DNA from: Oreohelix idahoensis
Taxonomy: Eukaryota > Mollusca > Gastropoda > Stylommatophora > Oreohelicidae
Direction of reading: 5' to 3'
Length of the DNA: 64,000 nt
Assembly (NCBI GenBank): GCA_024509875.1
Contig: JAMPIV010012451.1
Location: 1-64,000, forward strand
Under the pieces are notes generated by a model, which saw only the letters and a list, made by a program, of their open reading frames with translations, was not told the DNA's origin and made no database searches. The position numbers and the translations under genes are program-made. The first letter of the stretch is position 1, and each line of letters opens with the position of its first letter. Shown piece after piece: positions 46,040-55,543 of the stretch.

Positions 46040-46635
46040 AATATCTCGGAGCTATTATAGACCGAAAGGGAGGCATCAAAGAAGAGTTGGCCACTCGAAA
46101 AGCAGCAGCTGGCAGACTTTTTCAGGCCATAAATCGAGGATTCCTCAGCAAGAGAGAGGTTGGTAAGAAAACGAAGATGTGCTGTATACCGCTCCACCTA
46201 TGTCCAAGTCTTGGCATATGGATGCAAGTCATGGGCAATGACTACAACCCACAAAAGCCAGATCCAAACCTCAGGAATGAGGTATCTTAGGATGGTGGTT
46301 GAAGTAACAAGAAGAGACATGACCAGACGATACGTCAAGGCCTAAAATCCCACCCCCTGCAGAACCAAGTAGAACAGTCCCAACTAAGATGGTTTGGTCA
46401 TGTCTGCAGAATGGGAGAAGATCGGCTACCACGACAAGCATGGGAAACAAAGAGCCAGGGATCCAGACCTCCAGGACGACCCAGAGTCCGGTGGGAGGAC
46501 AACATTAGACAATCTTTGAAGGACCAAGGACTAGAATGGAACCAGGCCAGGAGGAAGACAGCCCATAGGATAGTCTGGCGCTCTCTCTTCCAAATCTATA
46601 CACCTCACGGTAGAAAGGGAACGCTAAGTAAGTAA
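46040..46635 (+). pseudogene. RT C-terminus and tail of the outer RTE element
   Basis: Starts LGAIIDRKGGIKEELATRKA, exactly where the frame broke at 43391, and continues to WEDNIRQSLKDQGLEWNQA and the TAAG tail. A one-base insertion near 46178 and a deletion near 46321 disrupt it. Confidence 0.85.
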
Positions 46636-47202
46636 GATAATTGTTTTTGTGTACCTCTCTTTTTTCATTGTTCTTTGACCTGTCTATATTTATTGTCTTT
46701 GTCGCTTGTTTGTAACTGTGGCTGACGAAGGGTGAGCCCCGAAACGTTCCGTGTTTCCTGTATACAGCTAATTTGTAAAACTGACTCCATACCATTGTAT
46801 TTTTTAATTTATATATTTAGTCAGAGATTAGAGTATGATGGACTATGCCGTAACAGAGGTCAGGTGTTAAAGGTCAATCGTTGATGCCAGTGAAAAAACA
46901 AAGCCCCAATCCATGTCACGTGTCATAATTTCATAGTGGTATTAATCATTTGTAAACTACTGAGGGGTTGTAGAGTCCCCCTAAAGATCATTAACTTAAT
47001 AAAGAATACTAATGCAGACATGATATGCAGAATTCATCATGAAGGTCAGCTCACATAACAGTCTGAGATAAGAACTGGAGTGTTGCAGGGATGCCTCTTG
47101 TTACCAAGGTCTCTTCTTTCGAACTATACATTGGATTATGAAACCAACGACATTCAGTCTATAGAAATGAAATTCAGTAGAATCTGACTAAACAGTTCAA
47201 TG
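46636..47202 (+). repeat. ~565-bp direct repeat, right copy
   Basis: Starts GATAATTGTTTTTGTGTACC immediately after the RTE (TAAG)n tail and ends CTAAACAGTTCAATG. About 25 differences from the left copy, including a small indel near 47146 (ACCAACGAC). The hammerhead-like core is at 46722-46744 and the RT remnant (KIINLIKNTNADM, GVLQGCLL) at about 46980-47100. Confidence 0.85.
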
Positions 47203-47260
47203 CACATAATAGGGTATGTTCATTCTTTAATTTGCGAACGCCAAAACAGAAGAATACAAG

Positions 47261-47448
47261 TCATGTTTCCCACAAATATTTAGAATCACGAAGCCTAGCA
47301 GCCAGGTCTTTGTTAAATTTGGAATAGAAATTATTGAGAATAAGCCGAGTCTCTGCCATCATAGGCCCTAGAGCCTTGTTACTCTCTGTTTTTTCATACA
47401 CTCTGGGTAGCTTCACTATTTGATCAAGTTCTGTATCTGACAGTGAAC
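47261..47448 (-). CDS. CHST15-like carbohydrate sulfotransferase, last exon
   Basis: Minus-strand terminal exon, acceptor CTTTCTACAG|GTTCACTG. The first two bases complete a glycine codon begun in the previous exon. It encodes SLSDTELDQIVKLPRVYEKT... and ends LNNFYSKFNKDLAARLRDSK then YLWET-stop (TGA at 47263-47261). The FY-x-PFN-LA-L--D--YLW pattern is the usual C-terminus of CHST15-type GalNAc-sulfate 6-O-sulfotransferases, Golgi enzymes that use PAPS to sulfate glycosaminoglycans. A possible poly(A) signal ATTAAA lies about 30 bases past the stop. Confidence 0.8.
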
Positions 47449-47496
47449 CTGTAGAAAGAAGATCATATCATCATTATCGTCAGTATTACAACAGGG

Positions 47497-47642
47497 CACA
47501 ACAACAACAACTGTGACATCAACAAAAACAGTGCACAACAACAGCGCACAACAACAACAGTTCACAACAATAACAACTGTGACATCAACAAAAACTGCGC
47601 ACAACAACAGTGCACAACAACAACAGTTTACAACAACAGTTC

Positions 47643-47732
<90 letters not shown>

Positions 47733-48600
47733 GTGACATCAACAAAACAGTGCACAACAACTGTGACATCAACAAAACAGTGCACAACAACTGCGACATC
47801 AACAAAACAGTGCACAATAGCAGTGCACAAAAACAACAGCGCACAACAACAACAGTTCACAACAACAATAACAACTGTGACATCAACAATTTCCAACTGT
47901 TGCTATCAACAGAAACAGTGCATAACAACAACAGTTCACAACAACAACAACAGTTCACAAAAACAACAAGAACAACAGTGACATCAACAAAACAATGCAC
48001 AAAACCAACAACAACTGTGATCAACAAAAGCAATGCACTACAACTCCGACATCAACAAAAACAGTGCATAATAACAGCGCACAACAACAACAGTGCGCAA
48101 CAACAACAGTTCACAACAACAACAACAACTGTGACATCAACAATTTCCAACTGTTGCTATCAACAGAAACAGTGTACAACAATAACAGTTCACAACAACA
48201 ACAACAACAGTTCACAACAAAAACAACAGTTCACAACAACAGTGCACACAACCAACAACAACTGTGACATCAACAAAACAGTGCACAATAACAACTGTGA
48301 CATCAACAAAAACAGAGCACAATAGCAGCGCACAACAACTTCAGTGCACAACAACAACAGTTCACAACAACAACAACTGTTCATACAAAAAAAAACAACA
48401 ACTGTGACATCAACAAAACAGTGCACAACAACAACTGTGACATCAACAAAAACAGTGCACAATAACAGCGCACAACAACAACAGTGCACAACAACAACAG
48501 TTCACAACAACAACAACTGTGACATCAACAATTTCCAACTGTTGTTATCAATTGAAACAGCGCACAACAACAACAGTGCAAAACAACAGTTCGCCTTACA
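47497..48600. repeat. CAA-rich complex satellite
   Basis: Pure (CAA)n around 47640-47732 is embedded in a higher-order array of GTGACATCAACAAAACAGTG and CACAACAACAGTTCACAAC words. A longer word with CAATTTCCAACTGTTG recurs near 47886, 48139 and 48528, a spacing of about 250 and 390 bases. The long open frames here (Thr/Gln/Asn-rich on +, Val/Leu-rich on -) come only from the repeat. Confidence 0.92.
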
Positions 48601-48674
48601 ACTGAGGGAGGACCACCCCATGTTCACAACTTACAACACTTCACGGATGGCCTGAACACCACAACATTCACAAC

Positions 48675-48960
48675 ACCTTATGGTAGTCGCCTTACACGGA
48701 TTACCTGAGGGAGCACCAGTCCCCATGTACAACCTTATGGTAGTCGCCTTACACGGATTACCTTGCACCAGCTCCTTACGAAGCATAAAGCCACCACTAC
48801 AGCTCGGCCCCCCCCTGTATGTAGCCTACTCCCAGCATTCACAAGCTCTTGCAGCGGTGGTTTCTCTGACAATTTATTTAACACGATGAGGTCGCCAGTC
48901 CCCGGGCATGTATAACCTTATGGTAGTCGCCTTGCACGGATTACCTGAGAGAGCACCAGT
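48675..48960. repeat. Dispersed ~46-bp direct repeats
   Basis: ACCTTATGGTAGTCGCCTTA followed by CACGGATTACCTGAG recurs at 48675, 48732 (partial) and 48914, each with nearby GAGCACCAGTC. No function is evident. Confidence 0.75.
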
Positions 48961-49184
48961 CATATTCTTTTTGTGTCTTTTCAGAGAGCCCTTTGAACTA
49001 CACGGGGCAAATAGCAATAATGCTTTGACAATAATCTCCTTCTTAAAGTACCATGTCTGGTGGTGTAGGTCATCATGTCTCACCACAACTTCCAGTCTAC
49101 AGTACTATCGATCAATGTTTTAATACTTATTTTCATGCCATGATGTCAAACTATCAAGTATCTTTTCTCTTTGTCATTCTCCGT

Positions 49185-49500
49185 CTCTTGTTCCTTCAAT
49201 CTTTCCTGTTGTCACGATAAACTCCAGCTTTCTTCTTCTCATAACATGCCAAAATAAAAAAGAAGATTGCTTACTTCTAACCTGAAGAAGAAGCTTTCTT
49301 TGCGATTTGGCCTCTTTCAGGACATCCTCATTACTATTTTAAGCTGTCGATGATATTTGTAACATTCTTCCGTTAAACCACGTCTCTGTGGCCTCTAGTG
49401 CCTTCCCTACCTGTTTACTAATTGTCCATGACTCCCTTTCATATGTCAGGGCTGGTTCTATATAACACTGAAGAACTCTCTTTCTTACTTATGGCAATAA
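49185..49500 (-). pseudogene. Decayed LINE RT C-terminus
   Basis: The minus strand gives LQCYIEPALTYERESWTISK, ALEATETWFNGRMLQIS and FWHVMRRRKLEFIVTTGKIE, matching LINE tails (CYVWSVLLYGCETWTI, EATEMWFLRRM, FGHVMRRE-LE). Several stops. Distant relative of family C. Confidence 0.6.
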
Positions 49501-49655
49501 TATTAAGAATAAAACAACACAGCAAAACTTTTGTTATCAACATCAAAGCCACAGAAAGAAACTCAAATATCAAACGAAATCATCGATGTAAGCCATAACT
49601 GTCCCATTACCCATGATAACTACACCAATCTGGAGGTCATCAAAATTGTACCCAC

Positions 49656-49803
49656 CAAGCTGCAGAAAGTCAAAGACAAGCTGCAGGTAAAATTTCATAT
49701 TTTTGGAGTAGTCCTCATTTCTCAGTATCAGTAATTGGTTGCTGGGAAATACTTTCAGCCATTCATTGAGAAAGATGTCATACATCCCCACCATTATGCG
49801 GAC
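49656..49803 (-). CDS. CHST15-like sulfotransferase, internal exon
   Basis: 148-bp exon, acceptor TTTTCAG|GTCCGC and donor CTTG|GTGGGT. It encodes VRIMVGMYDIFLNEWLKVFP then SNQLLILRNEDYSKNMKFYL and VFDFLQL. The G-Y---L-EWL-VFP--Q-L-LR-EDYS...VF-FL-L signature is strongly conserved in CHST15-like sulfotransferases. It starts in phase 0 and ends with one base of the glycine codon completed at 47448-47447. Confidence 0.85.
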
Positions 49804-50127
49804 CTGAAAACATTACAAAGTTTGTTAATACTTGAAATTTACTAAATGTGTGTGGAATACCATTCAAGTAGAGCAATATGGGTGTTTTTACATGGGGGTT
49901 TTATCAGAATTTTTTTTTTTGCCATAAAAAGCTTTGACAGCTAGTGGAATGAGATATTAAATATAGCATCAAATACAATAGTCGTTTGGTATAGTATAAA
50001 ACCGTTGTAGTTGTTTGTTTTGTTAGTGTGTAACTGATAATGATTAAAATGGTTGTGTTGTTATATTGAGTGTCGTCCGATTAGCTAAGTAGAGCCGTTG
50101 TCTATCGCTACAGTAACGTAGACTCAC

Positions 50128-50296
50128 AGGAATCTGCATATGGAGCTCTTTGCTATACAAGCACTCTAGATGTGATAGCCTGATGAAACAGTTTGTCAGC
50201 ATTGATATAGACTTTAAGACGTCTCGGTGAAAACCGGCCACCGATACATTGTGATAAGATCTGAACCTGTCCAAGAACAGGTAATCCGAATACAGC
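50128..50296 (-). CDS. CHST15-like sulfotransferase, upstream exon
   Basis: 169-bp exon, acceptor CCCATACAG|GCTG and donor ATTCCT|GTGAGT. It begins with the last base of a split codon, then LYSDYLFLDRF, FHRDVLKSISMLTNC, and ends MQIP, which joins V-R-I-M of the next exon. An arginine codon split before LYSDY would complete the R-x-x-S-x-Y 3'-phosphate-binding motif of sulfotransferases. The intron to the next exon is 324 bp. Earlier exons were not found and must lie beyond 64000, across the gypsy and Tigger insertions. Confidence 0.75.
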
Positions 50297-50471
50297 CTGT
50301 ATGGGACATTAGAGAATACAATTTTTATAAATTACGTTGCAGTGTCCAGTTGTCACATCGATCTAATCACTGATAGTAATAACAATGGATGCAGCAGTAA
50401 TAATTGTAACAAATGCTTTTATATTCAAAGCTGTTGATTATATTACAGGCGACGGGGTATATATATATATA

Positions 50472-51054
50472 CCCTTCAAAAGAAGTTAAGGACCAGTAGG
50501 TGAAAATGACCCAAATATTATAAAAATTATAAAAATTATATTTCATAAGCAATTAATCTGACATTGATTTTTCTCGAACGACAAACATTCAACACGTGCT
50601 GCATGGGCCACCAGCATACCGTGTGTCTAGTATTCAGCTCAGCAAGCACGCTGAAAAAATGCTAATGAGACCCAAAATGTGGGTGTTTTTAATGATGTCT
50701 GGGCATGAAAAAAATACCTGCTATTCCAAAATTGCGTGATGCATGTGGGAGACTATAGTGTTGGTCTTGAGTTGTACTCACAAAATTGTCTTGGTAAGCA
50801 ACACAAGTGCTGCATAACCATTGCACAACAATATGCCTCAACGACGAAAGCTGAGTGTTGTGGATAAAGGAAGAGCCATTGCGTGGTTGCAGGAAGGTCT
50901 TACTGTCCAAAATGTCACTCAGAGGCTGGCAGTATCTCATTCAGTTATTGTCAAACTGCAGCAGCGCTTTGCCCAGTTGTGCTGTGTTTTTATTTTTTAT
51001 TTTCATTTCACTTAGCACCCTTAATAAAAATGGTCCTTAACTTCTTTTGAAGGG
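50472..51054 (+). mobile_element. 583-bp Tc1-like deletion derivative with perfect TIRs
   Basis: Perfect 24-bp terminal inverted repeats starting CCCTTCAAAAGAAGTTAAGG (50472-50495 and 51031-51054), with TA on both sides as expected for Tc1/mariner. It keeps only the start of a transposase: MPQRRKLSVVDKGRAIAWLQ (50833 on) then VTQRLAVSHSVIVKLQQRF, the first helix-turn-helix, followed by non-matching sequence. A non-autonomous element. Confidence 0.85.
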
Positions 51055-51064
51055 TATATATATA

Positions 51065-51765
51065 TATATCTGAAAACGACCGCCAACGAGCCATTGGTAT
51101 GTTGGAGACCGGAATGAGCTCGCGGGCCATTGCCAGAAGGATGAATTGCCACCACATCACTATTGTACGTCTCAATGAACGTTACGGAACCACTGGCAGT
51201 GCCCGGGATAGACTTCGGAGTGGCCAACCACGAGTTACTACCCCTGCGCAAGATCGTCATATTGTGCTGAGTCACCTAAGGAATCGTACTCTCCCGGCAA
51301 GTCAAACAGCAAGAGCAATAGTGGGTAGACATGGGCAAGTCTCTCGAATGACAGTCATACGACGACTCAGAGATACAGGCCTTACTGCAAGACGACCTTA
51401 TGTTGGGCCAAACTTGACTCACAGACATCGTTAGCAGCGCCTGCAATGGGCAGAGCAACATATCAGATGGACTACACTGCAGTGGAATGCTGTCCTATTC
51501 ACAAACGAGAACAGATTCAACATATCCTTTGCAGATGGACGTATGCGGATTTAGCGACGGTGTGAAGAGCGCTTTGCAGATTGCTGTGTCAACCGATTTC
51601 GAGGTGGCAGTATTCACATTTGGGGAGGATTCAGTTTTCACCATCGCTTGCCTCTTCACGTCTTCCGTGGAAATGTTAATGCTGTGACATATCGAGATGA
51701 GGTTCTGGATGCACTGATTGCTCCTGCGTTCACAATTTATCCAGACTTGCAGCTTCTCCAGCAGG
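51065..51765 (+). pseudogene. Tc1-like transposase, interrupted by gypsy
   Basis: From ENDRQRAIGMLETGMSSRAI through two helix-turn-helix parts (SGQPRVTTPAQDRHIVL, HGQVSRMTVIRRLRDTGLTA) to the DDE domain. The first catalytic motif reads FTNENRFN instead of F-D-E-RF, an Asp-to-Asn change (codon 51504-51506). Stops occur after HRHR (51432-51434) and RMRI (51553-51555). The frame is cut at LLQQ by the gypsy element and continues DNARA at 61174-61188, so gypsy inserted in the second catalytic-Asp motif. Confidence 0.8.
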
Positions 51766-52848
51766 TGATGCGTGATGCCATATGATGATGGATGGTATCC
51801 GCATGTCTGGTTTTGTGTGGTGTGCAGATGTGTTCAGTCAAAACAATGTTCATACAAAAATAACAGGGCAATCCACATAGGACGTCAGTAAACTCACGAC
51901 GTATAAAGTCAATGATTCTTGTAACAGCCGTTGACGTTTTTCTTCATTATTTATTGTGGACGCCACAGTGACAAAATGGTTACGCGAATATGTAGACACA
52001 TCAAACAGTCATTATCACAGCAACATTCAATACAGCAATAGACGGTAGACAGCATTACAATGATGAGTCAGATGCATGTTATATTTCATAGTGCTGTAAA
52101 TGTAGTCAGGTGGAAAACTCCATCCTTTTCTATAACAGCCAGGAGATAACCAGATGTATGAGATCGGTTCACTCTCCTTAATCTGACTTCAGCAAGACAG
52201 ACACGTCTGCCGAAGTATAAATAATGTCCTCAAAAATATCCTCTAGATAACAAAGGTTTTTCAAACCTAGTTCAGGTAACCAAGTAGCAAGTAATAGTCC
52301 TTGGGACCTGCATCAACCGATGCAGCACAATACAGCGACATGTGAGCTAGGAAAACATCTCGTGACGACGACTTTCGAAGACAGGCTATGAGCCAGAAAT
52401 CGTTCACGACCAAAAATCGATAGAGTTAATGAAAATGTTAATTTACCTTGCTTTCATGAAATACACAGAAATATCACGCCTCCCGACATGTGGGAAACAC
52501 TAGAGGTATTATCTCGAATAAACGAAATATCCATTAAGAGGACTACACATCCCTGACAGAACAAAAAATAGCGGAGATCCCCTCTTCAACGAGGCATCTC
52601 TTTCGCCATTCCAAATCGCTCACTCCACTAGTGGTGGGCGGAAACCGATCGACCAAAAAGCAAGACAAGTCATGCGCAGTCCGGCGCGAAAAATGACCAC
52701 AGCTCAAAAACTCAACTGCATTCAACACCAACGCGAGAAGACAAATGCTTACCGAGAAAAGTAACTATAAATTTCAAGCAGTTGTTGCCCTTGCGTTATA
52801 AAATAGATATTGTAATAAAATGATGTTGCGAGAATTTATCACGCAACA
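51766..52848 (-). repeat. Gypsy 3' LTR
   Basis: On the element strand it begins TGTTGCGTGAT and ends ATCACGCATCA, nearly perfect inverted ends. Same length as the 5' LTR at 60087-61169. Confidence 0.93.
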
Positions 52849-52850
52849 TA

Positions 52851-52866
52851 TCACCACCTCCTCCCG
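52851..52866 (-). other. Polypurine tract of gypsy
   Basis: The minus strand reads CGGGAGGAGGTGGTGA directly before TATGTTGCG at the 3' LTR start. Position and base composition fit the plus-strand primer site. Confidence 0.7.
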
Positions 52867-53617
52867 ATTAAAAAAAAATGTGGAACATATTTTTTTTTTT
52901 TTAAATATCAAAGAGCATGCGATAAGCGGCTCAAAACGCACGAATTATGCGCTGATAATTAATTAAATTGCCTAACATGAGGCTAAATATAGAGTGTCTG
53001 GTGAGGATATACCTCAACAGAAAAATAAATATGTCTCAAAAAATATTCACATCGGGGAGGTGTCACCAACACACATCACGTTAGCATGTAAACACAATAT
53101 ACGTATGCAAGTTACCATAATCATCATTAAACAGCATACTCTAATATTGTCTTTAAAAATGGATGTACAAATCTAATAGGAAAATTTAAATAGTAAAGTC
53201 TTTGACATGTAATGACATAAGTACATAGTAAAGTTAAACTACATGACGATCCAGGACATATGCTCTGGTATTCCGAGGGTAAGTACACAATCTAGAACTC
53301 GTCATGCTTGATACCAGTAAGGTAAGTCCTCAGCTCAACAATGACATTCTGAGAAAGTACAAGCAATATAATGCTAATTAATAACTAATATCCTTCATAA
53401 GGTACAATACATTATTAATAATTGTGGCTGTTTAGTAAACTAACGGCCCTTATATTAACTACTCAGTCCTCCTCTATCATCTTAAAAAACGAACAGAAGA
53501 AGATGACAACAAAGCACGATAGTGTGTACATATAAAGTGAGTACAGATGTGCTAATCTATTGTAGAAATATAGGTGTGTTATGACTCTGTAATATATAGG
53601 AATATAGGACAGAAGTA
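52867..53617 (-). other. Gypsy 3' untranslated segment
   Basis: 750 bases between the RNase H stop and the polypurine tract. No env-like or other coding frame was seen. Confidence 0.6.
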
Positions 53618-55543
53618 TTAGTTAGAGTCATGTGGGCATCTAGACAAAATGTCAGCCATCACATTATCCGCACCACGGATAGCTCGTACCGTGAAGTGAA
53701 AAGGTTGAAGAGCTATAGCATATCGAGTGGATCTCGAACTCTTCAAATTCTTAGTCTGAATAGCTGTAAGAGCTTTCTGATCAGTCTCTAGAATGAAATG
53801 TGCGCCCAGGAGGAATCTTTGTAGCTTTAGAATTGACCAAACCATCGCTAACAACTCACGGTCTAAAACCGAGTAGTTCCTCTCTGCCGCATTTAGTTTT
53901 CTAGAAATGTACATAACAGGATGCAGAGTATTTGCATATTCTTGCATCAGTGCTGCTCCAATCCCAGTGGATGAAGCATCACTTCGAAGAACAAAAGTCC
54001 TATCAAGAGTAGGTAATCTTAAGATGGGAGGAGAAGAAAATATATTCTTGATTTGGTCTAATGAAGATTGGCATTCTTCAGACCAACGGACCAGATTAGG
54101 CGAACCTTTCTTCAACAATGTTGAGAGAGGTGCCATGATCGAAGATAAATTTGGAATAAATCTCCCATAAAATTGAATTAAACCTAAGAGACTCCTAACT
54201 TGTTTCTTCGTTTTAGGAACAGAGATGTTCAGTATTTTTGAAGTATTGTGGTCTTCTGTCTTCAAGAGACCATGACCAACACGATGACCCAGGAAAGAGA
54301 TTTCACCAAAACCAACAAAAGCTTTAGAAGGTTTTGCTGTCAAATTATTCTCACGTAGAGTGGACAGTAAGTCATATAACCCTAAATAGTGATCTTCCCA
54401 GGTATCACTGAAGAGACAGATGTCATCTAAGTATGCGATGACATCCGAACGATGTGACAGAATTCGACGCATCATGCGAACGAAAGTTGCAGGGGCGTTC
54501 ATGAGACCAAAAGGCATAACATTCCATTGAAATAGACCCCTAGGTGTAGAAAAAGCAGTAAGAGGTTTGGCATGCTCTGCTAAAGGCACTTGCCAATAAC
54601 CTTTAGACAAGTCAAGTTTAGTGAAGAATCTAGAATTAGAAAGTCTAATCAGTAGATCTTCTAACAAAGGCATCGGTTCAGCATCGAACTTTGTGACCTG
54701 ATTCAATTTGCGATAATCAACACAAATTCGTATGTTCTTATCCTTCTTCCGGACAATAACCATGGAAGAAGAATATGGTGAAGTCGATGGTTCAATTATA
54801 TTTAATTGAATCATTTCATCCAATTCCTTTTCCACCTGCGACTGAAAGTGTATAGGAATAGGATACGGCCTAACCCTAATTGGATTATTGTCGGTAAGAA
54901 TTATGTCATGTTCTATGACATCTGTGTGTCCAGGAATGTCAGTGAGAACATCCTGAAATGTTTGTAACATCGACGAGACTTGTCGATGTTCGTCACCAGA
55001 AAGATTAGGAGAAACAGAAACGTTTTTCCAAGATTCCGTGGAATGTAATGGAACCACCGGAAGGGGAAGATTGACATCAGAGAAGGTAGCTTCCTCATCC
55101 TGTATGACAGACAGGGATGAATAATGACCGTGAGGTGCAGGAGCATCATCCGTTGCCTGGAAAATAGGCAGCAAATAGTCCGGACGTTCGTGAAATTCCG
55201 AAAGCATGTTTATGTGGAAAGTTTTATGCTTTCCATCAATATCGACCACATAGTCAACATCGGAAATCCGAGAGACTATTGCATACGGACCTTTCCATGC
55301 AATAAGAAGTCTATTTTCCCTACTGGGGAGTAGGACGAATGCTTTGTCACCTGGACAAAGTTGTCGTAGACATCTATTCTTATTAGCAAACTGTCTTGCC
55401 TTCTCTTTAGCAATTTCTGATGAAGCAGTTGCTAGCTTACATGCCTCAATGATCTTTTGTCTAAGAGCAATGACATACTCATATGAGGATTGAGTTTCAT
55501 CGCTAATATCATCGGCAGTGATGAGATCGTGTAATAAAGACAT
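53618..55543 (-). CDS. Gypsy ORF: integrase C-terminus, RT and RNase H
   Basis: 641 codons. The start of the frame (LLHDLITADD, CPGDKAFVLLPSRENRLL, WKGPYAIVSRISDVDYVV) is the integrase C-terminal part with a GPY-like motif. RT follows: SSPYSSSMVIVRKKDKNIRI-like block, FFTKLDLSKGYWQVPL, GLFQWNVMPFGLMNAPATF, AYLDDICLFS (catalytic YLDD) and FLGHRVG. RNase H: VLRSDASSTGIGAAL, RELLAMVWSILKLQRFLLG, LETDQKAL, ADILSR. It ends CPHDSN with no integrase after it. The frame is joined to the upstream ORF by a -1 shift near 55577-55581. Confidence 0.92.
   Translation of the reverse strand: MSLLHDLITADDISDETQSSYEYVIALRQKIIEACKLATASSEIAKEKARQFANKNRCLRQLCPGDKAFVLLPSRENRLLIAWKGPYAIVSRISDVDYVVDIDGKHKTFHINMLSEFHERPDYLLPIFQATDDAPAPHGHYSSLSVIQDEEATFSDVNLPLPVVPLHSTESWKNVSVSPNLSGDEHRQVSSMLQTFQDVLTDIPGHTDVIEHDIILTDNNPIRVRPYPIPIHFQSQVEKELDEMIQLNIIEPSTSPYSSSMVIVRKKDKNIRICVDYRKLNQVTKFDAEPMPLLEDLLIRLSNSRFFTKLDLSKGYWQVPLAEHAKPLTAFSTPRGLFQWNVMPFGLMNAPATFVRMMRRILSHRSDVIAYLDDICLFSDTWEDHYLGLYDLLSTLRENNLTAKPSKAFVGFGEISFLGHRVGHGLLKTEDHNTSKILNISVPKTKKQVRSLLGLIQFYGRFIPNLSSIMAPLSTLLKKGSPNLVRWSEECQSSLDQIKNIFSSPPILRLPTLDRTFVLRSDASSTGIGAALMQEYANTLHPVMYISRKLNAAERNYSVLDRELLAMVWSILKLQRFLLGAHFILETDQKALTAIQTKNLKSSRSTRYAIALQPFHFTVRAIRGADNVMADILSRCPHDSN

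Larger units (their letters stand above)
37337..46635 (+). mobile_element. Outer RTE-like LINE, with nested insertions
   Basis: The 5' end AACTCCGCCTAGG is at 37337, the endonuclease at about 37500-38690, linker and RT at 41880-43391, and the C-terminus and (TAAG)n tail at 46040-46635. Three later insertions split it: a SINE (38232-38537), a full-length RTE relative (38692-41867, 12-bp duplication) and an LTR-like element (43392-46039). Stops such as 42526-42528 and frameshifts mark it as dead. The CFDP2-like endonuclease and RT type suggest the RTE clade. Confidence 0.85.
47449..49655 (-). other. Intron of the sulfotransferase gene (2207 bp)
   Basis: Donor G|GTGGGT at 49655 and acceptor CTACAG at 47449. 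It holds a ~1.1-kb CAA-rich satellite (47497-48600), short direct repeats (48675-48960) and a decayed LINE (49185-49500). Confidence 0.75.

Noticed and set aside
36776..47202. The 565-bp repeats as LTRs of one large retrotransposon
   Set aside because: They lack TG...CA ends and 4-6-bp flanking duplications, and contain an unrelated RT remnant; everything between them is explained by the RTE and its insertions.
47513..48325. Long Thr/Gln/Asn-rich open frames (and Val/Leu-rich on the other strand)
   Set aside because: They come from the CAA satellite in an intron; all frames lack stops because of the repeat, not because of coding selection.
52994..53176. Possible env-like third ORF in gypsy
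   Set aside because: The frame is short, on the opposite strand, and without membrane or fusion features.
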